From contig JANRKG010000008.1 in assembly GCA_033763635.1 (NCBI GenBank), positions 1-40,429 on the forward strand: a stretch of DNA of 40,429 bases, given 5' to 3'. The position numbers and the translations under genes were made by a program. The notes beneath the pieces are model-generated. The model saw only the letters and a list, made by a program, of their open reading frames with translations, searched no databases and was not told the origin of the DNA. Below, piece after piece: positions 17,047 through 25,254 of the stretch. This DNA is from JANRKG01 sp033763635 (GTDB taxonomy: Bacteria > Cyanobacteriota > Cyanobacteriia > GCF-001939115). How positions within the stretch are numbered: the first letter of the stretch is position 1; the number at the start of each line of letters is the position of its first letter.

Positions 17047-20000
17047 CTATGCAGGAGAGAGGGTTCGTCGTTTTGTCACCATTCGGAAGGTTTCGATGAT
17101 ATCGCCCAAGGTCCAGTCATTAAATGAACCGAGACCGATCCCACATTCGTATCCAGCATTCACCTCTTTCACATCATCCTTGACGCGCTTGAGGGAATCC
17201 AGAATTCCTTCATAAACGACCTGACCACCTCGACGAACGCGCAGGTTACAGTTTCGAATCGCTTTTCCAGAGAGGACATAACAGCCCGCAACTGATCCTT
17301 TACCGACTGTGAAGACAGCCCGTACTTCGACCTGACCCAGAGGTTCTTCCACCAATTCAGGTTCCAGCAGACCTTCCATTGCGCCCTGGACATCATCTAA
17401 CAATTTATAGATGATGTTGTACTCCCGAATGTCAACTCCCGTTTGATCCGCTGCATGGCGCGTCCCACTCGCAAGCGTGGTATTGAATCCGAGGATGACA
17501 GCCCCGCTGGCTGCGGCCAGGTCAACATCTGTTTCCGTGACCTCTCCAGGTGCGGACAGCAGAATTCGCAATTGAACCTCGTTCTGCGGAATCTGTTGCA
17601 GGGCACCCAGGATCGCTTCGACAGAACCCTGGACATCGGCTTTCAGAATCAAGTTGAGTTCCTTCAGTTCCCCTTCCTGCGCCTTCGCAGACAGAGAACT
17701 CAAAGTCACCTGACGAGCAGACATGGCCCGTTGCTGTAAGCGCGAGTTGCGCTGTTGCTCCAACCGTTCCGTTGCCAACGCACGGGCATCTTTTTCTTCC
17801 GAAAAGACATCAAATTCATCCCCAGCGGAAGGCACTTCATTCAGGCCCAGCACCTCCACTGCAAAGGAAGGTCCGGCAGCTTCGACTCGCTTACCGCGAT
17901 CGTCCACCATCGCCCGAACCTTACCCAGACAGGAACCAACTACCAGGATATCTCCCACTCGTAAGGTTCCATTTTGAACCAACAGGGTGGCGACAGGCCC
18001 CCTGGCTTTATCCAGGTGAGCTTCAATCACCGTTCCCTTCGCAGGGCGATCGGGATTAGCGTACAGATCTTCAACCTCAGCAACCAGCAGAATCATTTCC
18101 AGAAGCGTATCCAGGTTATCTCCTGTCATGGCACTGACAGGAACCATCACCGTATCGCCCCCCCACTCTTCAGCCACAAGGCCGAATTCTGTCAATTCCT
18201 GCTTCACCCGATCGGGTTGAGCGGATTCTTTATCAATCTTGTTAATCGCAACGATGATCGGAACTTCAGCCGCCTTCGCGTGGCTAATCGCCTCAATTGT
18301 CTGAGGTTGAACTCCGTCATCCGCAGCCACTACAAGAATGGCGACATCGGTGACTCGTGCCCCCCGTGCCCGCATTGCCGTAAATGCCTGGTGACCAGGA
18401 GTGTCTAAGAAGACAACTTGTTGCAGGGTTTCAGCATGTTCCACATCCACATGGTAGGCCCCAATATGTTGGGTAATCCCCCCTGCTTCTCCCTGGGCAA
18501 CTTTCGTCTTCCGAATGGAATCCAGCAGAGTTGTCTTCCCGTGGTCAACGTGACCCATGATCGTTACAACAGGCGGACGGCGCTGGAGTTTTTCCAGATC
18601 ACCCGCATCGAGCATTTCAGTAACTTTACGGGCTTCTGAGGTCTTCTCAACCGTCTCCACTTCAACCCCTAACTCTTCCGCCAGCATCTTGGCTGATGGC
18701 AAATCAAGGGTTTGGTAGATATTGGCAGCAATGCCCTTAAAGAACAGAGCCTTGATCAGGTCTGTTTCTGGCACCACTAGCAAAGAAGCCAATTCTTGAA
18801 CAGTCAGACTACCCGTAAGGGCGATCTTTTCAGGCCGCTCCGTTTTGACTTCTTCGCGACGCTCCCGACGGTTTCGGGTTGATTCCCCAGAAGAGGGCCT
18901 TTTCGCACGAGGAGCCATCGTTGGGGCCGCAGTCGGTTTCGCTTGCCCAGGTCGATTCTTAGGTTTAGGCGGTCTTGCCAGAGAAAGGCTAACCTGTACT
19001 ACTGGTTCAGGAATATTGAGACCCGACTCAGAAAAATCTTCCTCAAATTCATCATCCAGAGAAGACGTTCCCCGACGCTTCGTTTTTGCCCCTGCTTTGG
19101 GTGCCTTCGCGGGAAAATCTTGCAACTCTTCGTCATCATCTTCCCGATCTTTCGATCGTTTGGGTGGACGGAGTGGACCTCCTGGGCGATGTTGCTTAAA
19201 TTCATCTGGTTCACCCACACCGGGGGGAACACCTGTTGCCGTTTCAACGCGGGCTTCTCCATCCCGCTCCTTCGCAACATCCTCCCTCCGTCTGGGTGGA
19301 CGTAGAACAGGGGGTTGGAGCAATTGGGGAGGACGCTTCAACTCTGGAACATCCGAAGACTTCGATGGACCTTGAGAGCCGCCATCGGGAGCGCTGGGCC
19401 TTCTAACAGGCACCCGTTCCCCAGGGGGTGCCCCCGGAGCAGAAGATCGAGCCACCCGTTCCCCAGCGGAGCTTTTTTCAGGTGTCGCGGGTTGGCCTCC
19501 CGTTTGGCGAGCCACCTTTAGCACAGGCCGATTTGAGACAGACCGAGGAGATGAATCATTAGCAGCGATCGACCGAGCAGGAGGTTCCACAAGCGAAGGG
19601 CGTTGGGGTGGGTTTTCTACCTGAACCGGGGTTGTGGCTGGCTCTGCTAGCTCTTCCACAACCTGGGCAACTGCTTCTACTTCTACTTCAAGCGGTTCTT
19701 CCATGGGAGGAAGTTCCTCGTCATGGGAGGAGGCTGGTGCAACAGGAGTAGGCCGTACAGGGCGGCTGGGCAAAACGGGGCGGGTCGAAGATTGGGAAGG
19801 AGGTGAAAACGCAGTCACTGGAGGATTCGGTGACGATGGAACATCGTTTGCGTTAACCGGGGATGACCCTGACCCTGCCGCCTGAGAGGGAGAGGGTCTA
19901 CGAATCCCAAGAATTTGTTGTTTTTTGACCACTGGCTTGGGAGGTTCTTTTTGAGAAGCTGTGCCATGCCCCGTCACCTGTGACTTACCAGAAGAGGAAT

Positions 20001-20175
20001 GGCTTGATGCATACTTAACTGCTGCTGCCCGAATCCGTTCAGCCTCATTCTCTGTAATCGTACTACTATGACTCTTTGCAGAAATATTTAAATCTGCACA
20101 GACGTTGAGGATGTCCTTATTATCCAAATCCAATTCCTTCGAAAGTTCGTAAATTCTGACTTTGCCATTGTTCAT
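17047..20175 (-). CDS. infB: Translation initiation factor IF-2
   Basis: 1042-residue GTPase that brings initiator tRNA to the 30S subunit and promotes 50S joining. ATG 20175 (MNNGKVRIYELSKEL) is preceded by GGAAGAG. An IF2_N domain occupies about 1-50. A very long Pro/Ser/Arg-rich linker runs to about 440, followed by a second IF2_N unit (LTVQELASLLVVPETDLIKA). G-domain motifs: G1 GHVDHGKTT (about 540), G2 GGITQHIGA, G3 DTPGH (about 590), G4 NKID (about 643) and G5 SAMTG. Domains II-IV follow and end ETFRMVTKRRTLSPA. The long linker is usual for cyanobacteria. It belongs to the rimP-nusA-ylxR-infB cluster but is set off from ylxR by an unusually long gap. Confidence 0.98.
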   Translation of the reverse strand: MNNGKVRIYELSKELDLDNKDILNVCADLNISAKSHSSTITENEAERIRAAAVKYASSHSSSGKSQVTGHGTASQKEPPKPVVKKQQILGIRRPSPSQAAGSGSSPVNANDVPSSPNPPVTAFSPPSQSSTRPVLPSRPVRPTPVAPASSHDEELPPMEEPLEVEVEAVAQVVEELAEPATTPVQVENPPQRPSLVEPPARSIAANDSSPRSVSNRPVLKVARQTGGQPATPEKSSAGERVARSSAPGAPPGERVPVRRPSAPDGGSQGPSKSSDVPELKRPPQLLQPPVLRPPRRREDVAKERDGEARVETATGVPPGVGEPDEFKQHRPGGPLRPPKRSKDREDDDEELQDFPAKAPKAGAKTKRRGTSSLDDEFEEDFSESGLNIPEPVVQVSLSLARPPKPKNRPGQAKPTAAPTMAPRAKRPSSGESTRNRRERREEVKTERPEKIALTGSLTVQELASLLVVPETDLIKALFFKGIAANIYQTLDLPSAKMLAEELGVEVETVEKTSEARKVTEMLDAGDLEKLQRRPPVVTIMGHVDHGKTTLLDSIRKTKVAQGEAGGITQHIGAYHVDVEHAETLQQVVFLDTPGHQAFTAMRARGARVTDVAILVVAADDGVQPQTIEAISHAKAAEVPIIVAINKIDKESAQPDRVKQELTEFGLVAEEWGGDTVMVPVSAMTGDNLDTLLEMILLVAEVEDLYANPDRPAKGTVIEAHLDKARGPVATLLVQNGTLRVGDILVVGSCLGKVRAMVDDRGKRVEAAGPSFAVEVLGLNEVPSAGDEFDVFSEEKDARALATERLEQQRNSRLQQRAMSARQVTLSSLSAKAQEGELKELNLILKADVQGSVEAILGALQQIPQNEVQLRILLSAPGEVTETDVDLAAASGAVILGFNTTLASGTRHAADQTGVDIREYNIIYKLLDDVQGAMEGLLEPELVEEPLGQVEVRAVFTVGKGSVAGCYVLSGKAIRNCNLRVRRGGQVVYEGILDSLKRVKDDVKEVNAGYECGIGLGSFNDWTLGDIIETFRMVTKRRTLSPA

Positions 20176-20834
20176 CCACTCTTCCCTCTCCGAACCTTGC
20201 ACTTTTTACATATTGACCTACTGCCTTCTACGACGATTACAACTGATTTGCTTTTCTTCAAAGGTCTTCCGAGTTCATTGTCTACCTGATCAGGAGACTC
20301 CCTAACTTCAGAAGATGCATTTGCCAAGAATAAACTCAAACAGCAGGAAAAATCGCTTTAACATACCTATTTTCAACAAAGCTGTTAGCCCTGGGATCTG
20401 TCGTCGGAACCAAATTAATTAGATCAGGATTGAATTTATCAAGCTCTAATCAAGCAGCACAATATGATAGCCACACTCTAGTCTAATATCAGGTTCCTCA
20501 AATTGCACCGAATGGGCATACCACAATACTAGAGATAGATAGGAACTACTAACCCTATCTGCTAAATCTATGGGCATTTCCAGGCATTCGTTGATTAGCG
20601 ATACCCTAAAAAACTTTAGTTGATTCCACTCTAGTTTAACCAGAATACTCAGGTGCTAATGGTTTCCAAGGGGTTTAGTTAATGGTGATGAAGATTCACC
20701 TCTTTCATACTCATACGTCCCACTTTACCCCTCCCATTTTATTTTGAACCTGTAAGTTAACTGGACAAACTCTTGTTATGACTTCCAATTGTGCGGTTTC
20801 CAGGCAGTATTCCTAGGTTGAACTTGATATCGAA
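20176..20834 (-). other. Long gap between ylxR and infB (infB leader?)
   Basis: No plausible gene on either strand. AT-rich, with a 6-bp hairpin GATAGG/CCTATC at 20538-20559. Since ylxR and infB are usually close, this stretch may hold a separate infB promoter, a leader or a decayed gene. I see no recognisable motif. Confidence 0.5.
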
Positions 20835-21086
20835 CTAGCTTAGTGGTAAGCGTGACCACAAAGCCTGGTAGAGATCAGGGGAAACTGGCACCTTGAGAAC
20901 TTTTGAGAGTCGATTCTTCTTTTGAACAATTCTCAAGCATTCTTCACAAGGGCACAGGTAGGCGGAACGCCCCATCCCCTCATCTAATTGTAGCTCGTGT
21001 GACGGATGCAATCTTACAATCCTCCAAAACTCGGTTCTGGGGGCTATTTTTTGGCAACTCACACAGCGACGGTAGTTAGGCTTCAC
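20835..21086 (-). CDS. ylxR: YlxR-family (DUF448) RNA-binding protein
   Basis: 83 residues starting MKPNYRRCVSCQKIAPRTEF, the family's typical opening with a CVSC pair. GRSAYLCPCEECL supplies further cysteines, and the basic stretch CLRIVQKKNRLSKVLKV follows. YlxR/RnpM proteins bind RNA, and in Firmicutes a member modulates RNase P. It starts 5 bases after the nusA stop, so it is clearly co-transcribed with nusA. Confidence 0.93.
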   Translation of the reverse strand: MKPNYRRCVSCQKIAPRTEFWRIVRLHPSHELQLDEGMGRSAYLCPCEECLRIVQKKNRLSKVLKVPVSPDLYQALWSRLPLS

Positions 21087-21091
21087 GACAA

Positions 21092-22564
21092 TCAGATAGG
21101 TTCTGTTGCATCTTCTTCCTCATCGGAGTCGAGATCAGTATCCAAAGCTTCTGGCCCCGTTTTCTCTTCTGAATTATCCTCTAGATCTTCCGATTCACCG
21201 ATCGTTGTGGGAGGCGCATCCTCTAACTCCGACCCCTCGGATTCGACGGCTTCTTTCCCTTCTTGCTTCAGGTGATTCTCCTGTTCATCCGTCTCGTCTT
21301 CCAGATATTCCTCTTCCAAATATTCTTCTTCCAGATATTCCTCTTCCTCGTACTGATCCTTCACCCTTGCCTGCCGTCGCGATTCCATCAGGGCTTCAGC
21401 CTTGCGATTTTCGGCTTCGTAATCGTACTTGGCACTATCTTTGATATCAATTTTCCAGCCCGTCAGACGAGCCGCCAATCGTACATTCTGTCCTTCTTTG
21501 CCGATCGCCAAACTCAACTGATCTTCCGCAACCAGAATGTGGGCTTGCCGTTCCTCAGGATCAATTAACCGGACCTCATCGACACGAGCCGGACTGAGAG
21601 CATTCGCAATATAGGTTGCTGGATCGGGAGACCAGCGAATCACATCAATTTTTTCACCTCGGAGTTCGTTGACCACCACCTGGATGCGCGATCCCCTGGC
21701 TCCAATACAAGCGCCTACGGGATCAACGTCCCGTTCCAGGGTATCCACTGCAATTTTCGTGCGCGGGCCAACATGGCGAGAAGGAGGATTCGCCTCCCTG
21801 GCAACCGCCACAATCCGCACAATATCGTCCTCGATTTCTGGGACTTCATTCGCAAACAGGTAGACTACCAGCCCAGCGTCAGCCCTAGAGACTAAAAGCT
21901 GAGGTCCGCGTTGAGAACCCTCCCCAACCTTCTTGAGATAAACCTTAAATGTCGCATTCGCTCGGTAGTTATCGTTTGGAAGTTGTTCCCGCTTGGGTAA
22001 CTCTGCCTCCACTTCCGGCTGTCCGTAACTACTCACAACCGCCATGATGACCGATTGACGTTCAAAGCGAAGAACTCGTGCCATCAGCACAGTTCCCTCT
22101 AAGTCCTGGAACTCCTCTTGAATCAGCTTGCGTTGTTGATCCCGTAACTTTTGAGCGAGAACTTGCTTTGTCTGGATTGCAGCCATCCGACCAAACTCAC
22201 CCTGTTCTGGCGTGACATCAACAATCACGGTGTCTCCCAACAGAGCTTCTCCCAATTCTTCATCTGCCCCTTCCTGTACCTCTTGTAAGGCAATCTGATG
22301 GTCGGGATCAGTGACAGCTTCCACGATCGTTTTCGTCGCCAGCACCCGGAACCCTTCTTCTTCGATATCCAGCTCCACTTCAAAGTTGTCAAAGTAGGTT
22401 TCTTCGAAGTTGTTGCCATCAATGCGTTGGGTCCGGCGGTATCGTTCATATCCCTTTGCCAGTGCTTCCTTTAAAGCAGCCTGAACGGCGTGTTTTGGCA
22501 AATTGCGTTCTCGACTGATACTGTCAATTAATTCTTTAAGTCCTGGCAGTGTAACCATTGACAT
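21092..22564 (-). CDS. nusA: Transcription termination/antitermination protein NusA
   Basis: 490 residues from ATG 22564 (MSMVTLPGLKELIDSI), with GGAGATG seven bases upstream. Domains in order: N-terminal RNA-polymerase-binding domain (1-125), S1 (about 130-200), and KH1/KH2 (about 215-345) containing VGACIGARGSRIQVVVNELR and LSLAIGKEGQNVRLAARLTG. The C-terminal about 100 residues replace the AR domains of E. coli with a strongly acidic tail that includes three EEEYL units (codons 21297-21341). It modulates pausing, termination and antitermination. The acidic tail could compete for RNA or contact basic partners, but this is inference. Confidence 0.97.
   Translation of the reverse strand: MSMVTLPGLKELIDSISRERNLPKHAVQAALKEALAKGYERYRRTQRIDGNNFEETYFDNFEVELDIEEEGFRVLATKTIVEAVTDPDHQIALQEVQEGADEELGEALLGDTVIVDVTPEQGEFGRMAAIQTKQVLAQKLRDQQRKLIQEEFQDLEGTVLMARVLRFERQSVIMAVVSSYGQPEVEAELPKREQLPNDNYRANATFKVYLKKVGEGSQRGPQLLVSRADAGLVVYLFANEVPEIEDDIVRIVAVAREANPPSRHVGPRTKIAVDTLERDVDPVGACIGARGSRIQVVVNELRGEKIDVIRWSPDPATYIANALSPARVDEVRLIDPEERQAHILVAEDQLSLAIGKEGQNVRLAARLTGWKIDIKDSAKYDYEAENRKAEALMESRRQARVKDQYEEEEYLEEEYLEEEYLEDETDEQENHLKQEGKEAVESEGSELEDAPPTTIGESEDLEDNSEEKTGPEALDTDLDSDEEEDATEPI
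21297..21341 (-). repeat. 15-bp tandem repeat within nusA
   Basis: Three in-frame 15-base units (plus strand TCTTCCAGATATTCC and two near copies) encode EEEYL repeats in the acidic tail of NusA. Differences between units are silent, so the peptide repeat is preserved. Confidence 0.85.
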
Positions 22565-22645
22565 AGACCCATCTCCGTAAAAAGTACCGTAAAACAAAGT
22601 GAAATGAAGGTGCCAACAAGAAATAGAAGCGAGCTAGCCTGACGA

Positions 22646-23113
22646 TTACTCGCTGCTCTGCTCGTCTAGTTGGACCTGTTCGATCTGCTCACGAGGAATT
22701 TTCACCGTTCGTCCCTTCTGGTTCAGGTAAACCAGGGTGTCATCCCGACGAATCAGCTTTCCTCGTAACTCCCGTGGGCGTTCCTGATCAGGATTCGTCT
22801 TCACAATGACAGGAAAGCCTCGGAATGACGTAAATTCGCGATCGGTTGTAAGGGATCGGGGCACACCCGGACTTGAGACCTCCAGCATGTAGCGATCGGG
22901 GATCAACTCTGTCTTATCCAGAGCTGCTTCCAACGCCCGACTCATCCGCTCACAGTCATCCAAACTGGTATCCTGTTGGGGATTTCGGATATCAACCCGA
23001 AGGACAGGGGGGCTTTGGTGGGTATGAAAGACAAGATTCACCAGCTCCAGACCTAAGGATGTAGCGACAGGGGTGGCGATCTCAGTAATGGGTGGAATGA
23101 GTGGATGGACCAT
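22646..23113 (-). CDS. rimP: Ribosome maturation factor RimP
   Basis: 155 residues from ATG 23113 (MVHPLIPPITEIATPVATSL). The N-terminal RimP domain contains LELVNLVFHTHQSPPVLRVD and DDCERMSRALEAALD, then the signature YMLEVSSPGVPRSL. The C-terminal SH3-like domain includes LRGKLIRRDDTLVYL. It assists 30S subunit assembly. It is first gene of the rimP-nusA-ylxR-infB cluster, with nusA starting about 80 bases downstream. An in-frame upstream extension of 16 codons exists but does not match family starts. Confidence 0.93.
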   Translation of the reverse strand: MVHPLIPPITEIATPVATSLGLELVNLVFHTHQSPPVLRVDIRNPQQDTSLDDCERMSRALEAALDKTELIPDRYMLEVSSPGVPRSLTTDREFTSFRGFPVIVKTNPDQERPRELRGKLIRRDDTLVYLNQKGRTVKIPREQIEQVQLDEQSSE

Positions 23114-23257
23114 TGGCGTTATCGATAGTTGAAGCGGCAAATATCTCCCTCGATCTAACAAGCTCAGAAGTTTGATCAGAAGGTAGGCTGGAAACAGCCA
23201 TCACAACAAAGCAAAAAGCAACAGAAATCAAGGCAATTGTAAAAACCAAAAATAAAA

Positions 23258-23282
23258 ACAAAAAAAGTGGGTGTAACCCACT
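23258..23282 (-). terminator. Terminator-like hairpin upstream of rimP
   Basis: On the minus strand AGTGGGT-TAC-ACCCACT is followed by seven T. It lies 145 bases ahead of the rimP start and about 335 bases after the alpha/beta-hydrolase gene. It can end the upstream transcript or act as an attenuator in the rimP operon leader. Confidence 0.8.
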
Positions 23283-23316
23283 CCTCACAAACACCTGTCT
23301 TAGAAGCACTATCTTG

Positions 23317-23344
23317 TGAGCCAAGACATGTGAGCCAAGATCAG
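23317..23344 (+). repeat. 14-bp tandem duplication
   Basis: TGAGCCAAGACATG is followed directly by TGAGCCAAGATCAG, two imperfect copies (the first ten bases identical). It is just right of the terminator-like hairpin and 18 bases from the 12-bp array. Confidence 0.7.
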
Positions 23345-23362
23345 TCAGTGAAACATCAACCT

Positions 23363-23422
23363 TAGGAAAACCCGTAGGAAAACCTGTAGGAAAACCCGTA
23401 GGAAAATCAGCAGGACAACCAG
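23363..23422 (+). repeat. 12-bp tandem repeat array (5 units)
   Basis: Units TAGGAAAACCCG, TAGGAAAACCTG, TAGGAAAACCCG, TAGGAAAATCAG and CAGGACAACCAG run head to tail. The frame beginning GGA AAA CCC GTA would encode GKPV repeats but has no start codon, so I treat the array as non-coding. Confidence 0.9.
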
Positions 23423-23617
23423 TAGAACTTCCTTAGAAACCTTGGCCCAGGAAAACTCTCTTGAAGCTTAACCTCAAAACGCAAACTTTTCTGGCAAGTG
23501 TAAGGTAAGGATACCAATTGATCCCCAAAAAATTCCTGCTCAGTAGTAGGTGTTCCACTCAGCTAGGACTAATCTAGCACTTCCTTACAGAATTGGTAGG
23601 AACTGTCACCCCACAAA

Positions 23618-24475
23618 TTACAAAGCTTGGCGACGGAGAAAGGGAATGAGGGCTTCATTGACCTTCTCCGGCCAATCTTCCTGAGCATAGTGACCGACCT
23701 CTGAGAGTTCCAGAAATTCCCCATCGGAGAGCGCAGCGGCAAAATTGCGCCCTAACTCAAGGGGGAGCCAGGAATCCTGAACTCCCCAAGCTACCAGGGT
23801 GGGTCGAGGCCATCCCTTAAATCCCTGCTCAATTTCAGCCATCGAAGCCGAGAGTTGGAGGTTTTGAATCGTTGCCAATAACGATCGCCCCGCATCAGAG
23901 CTTTGAAGAAAAGGACGACGGTAGATATCAAGGGCTTCATCCGTGACCTGATACGGCCCTGCTCCTTCCAGGGTGCGATCGACCAGCAGAGGATCTTGCG
24001 TCATCATATCCCCAACGAGCGGTAGCCCCATTTGCTTAATTCTCCAGGGTAACTTTACCGAAGCAGATAAAGGAGTATTAAAAATCGCAAGCCGTTCAAC
24101 TTGCTCTGGATGGTGTAGGGCATACTGCAACCCAACCGATCCCAAAAATCCCTGAACCACCAGATAAAACGACGAAATTTCCAGGGCTTGCAGTAACTCC
24201 TCCAACGCCTTCTCAAACGCGGCGGGAGTATAGGCAAAATCCCGACGATCGGGTTTCGCAGAAAAACCGCCCCCAATCCAGTCTGGAGCGATCGCCCAAA
24301 ATCCTTGTTCTGCCAGAGCCGGAAGGGCCGATCGCCAACTATAACTCTGGGATACCAGACCATGCAGAAGCAGGACAGGAGGTTTGGTGATTTCGCCGAC
24401 GGGACGACACTCCCGGTAAAACCACTCCAACGACCCGACAGAAAGGACTTGTTTTTCGATCGATACCATTGCCAC
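23618..24475 (-). CDS. Alpha/beta-hydrolase-fold protein lacking the nucleophile
   Basis: 285 residues resembling haloalkane-dehalogenase/epoxide-hydrolase-type alpha/beta hydrolases. The oxyanion-loop motif LLLHGLVSQSYSW and IAPDWIGGGFSAKP are present. The nucleophile elbow should read like VVHDWGG or VGHSMGG but reads LVVQGFLGSVGLQYAL, putting glycine where Asp/Ser/Cys is needed. The acid residue (WGVQDSW) and the histidine (SEVGHYAQEDWPEKV) remain. It may therefore be a non-catalytic or unusual member. Catalysis through an alternative residue cannot be excluded. Confidence 0.85.
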   Translation of the reverse strand: MAMVSIEKQVLSVGSLEWFYRECRPVGEITKPPVLLLHGLVSQSYSWRSALPALAEQGFWAIAPDWIGGGFSAKPDRRDFAYTPAAFEKALEELLQALEISSFYLVVQGFLGSVGLQYALHHPEQVERLAIFNTPLSASVKLPWRIKQMGLPLVGDMMTQDPLLVDRTLEGAGPYQVTDEALDIYRRPFLQSSDAGRSLLATIQNLQLSASMAEIEQGFKGWPRPTLVAWGVQDSWLPLELGRNFAAALSDGEFLELSEVGHYAQEDWPEKVNEALIPFLRRQAL

Positions 24476-24699
24476 AGATTACTCAATCAAGTTGTTTGAG
24501 CTTACCGCTGAACCTGATCCCCAGGCAACAGGCCATCAAGACATCTCAGCCCCTTGCAAAAAACAAAGAATGTATAAACTTTGATTAAGCGACAGTATTT
24601 TGTACTTTTCGATACAGAATTTTCTGGTATATTTCAGTTGGAACGAAAAAAGTCATAAGAAAAATTTCACTCACAAAATTCGCTCAAAGGGTTACTGTT

Positions 24700-24897
24700 A
24701 TGGATATGTCTGCTCAAGAACAAGCACGGGCACTGATGAATCGCCATCACCACTTAGTTAAGAATCGGCAGCAGTCCATGTTGAGTCGGGCTGCGGTTGA
24801 AGTTGGGATGCCTGCGGAAACGGAGTATTGGAACCACATTCAAGGCAAAGCTCTTTCTTCTCAGGGGTACGATCGTAGCGGTGCTTCCTTTAGTTAG
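24700..24897 (+). CDS. Small conserved-looking hypothetical protein
   Basis: 65 residues: MDMSAQEQARALMNRHHHLV, then KNRQQSMLSRAAVEVGMPAE and a Ser/Gly-rich end. A helix with a triple histidine (HHH) and an adjacent basic patch are the notable features. I do not recognise a named family. It stands alone, preceded by about 200 AT-rich bases that would hold its promoter. Confidence 0.72.
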   Translation: MDMSAQEQARALMNRHHHLVKNRQQSMLSRAAVEVGMPAETEYWNHIQGKALSSQGYDRSGASFS

Positions 24898-24946
24898 TGC
24901 TAGTTCAGTGAACGTCTTTTGCGACGATTAAGACCTCACCCCCCGG

Positions 24947-24971
24947 CCCCCTCTCCTGTCAGGAGAGGGGG
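24947..24971. repeat. C/G-rich inverted repeat
   Basis: Perfect 11-bp arms CCCCCTCTCCT / AGGAGAGGGGG around GTC, with no T run on either side. The sequence type is a common intergenic palindrome in cyanobacterial genomes (from memory; not searched). Confidence 0.75.
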
Positions 24972-25094
24972 AGGATTTGGGAATTAAAGATTACAAACAA
25001 GTTTCATGCATTTGCACTAGGGACTCAGGAACTTTCTGGACAACAGTTTCCCATCTGGTTTCCGCTTCGCTCTCCGTGTCTGTGCTCTGAGTGC

Positions 25095-25134
25095 AGTCGA
25101 AGGATAGCCCACTGGTCAACTCTTTTCAAAAAAT
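25095..25134 (+). repeat. Dispersed repeat, copy 2
   Basis: Matches 15701-15740 at 34 of 40 bases in the same orientation. Both copies lie between convergent genes. Confidence 0.75.
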
Positions 25135-25178
25135 TGCCTGAACACGTGCTGCAAAATTGTCAGAAAAGATAAATCACT

Positions 25179-25211
25179 GAAAAGGGCAACCTGAACGGGC
25201 TGCCCTTTTTG
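25179..25211. terminator. Bidirectional intrinsic terminator
   Basis: Arms AAAAGGGCA / TGCCCTTTT enclose a 12-base loop that can itself pair partly, with T runs leaving on both strands. It separates the small plus-strand gene from potC. Confidence 0.88.
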
Positions 25212-25254
25212 TTTGTGGTCTTGTTTTTTGAGTTTTTTGTGAAGTTAAGAATTT

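Larger units (their letters stand above)
23114..23617. other. Repeat-rich intergenic region upstream of rimP
   Basis: Holds the terminator-like hairpin, the 14-bp duplication and the 12-bp array listed separately. No gene seen; an in-frame upstream extension of rimP and a short hydrophobic frame (about 23082-23324, minus) are the only open frames. Confidence 0.6.
24898..25254. other. Repeat-rich convergent intergenic region
   Basis: No gene. It contains an 11-bp perfect hairpin (24947-24971), dispersed repeat copy 2 (25095-25134) and a bidirectional terminator (25179-25211). Confidence 0.7.

Noticed and set aside
23363..23422. 12-bp array as a CRISPR
   Set aside because: The units are contiguous with no unique spacers, and no cas gene is present.
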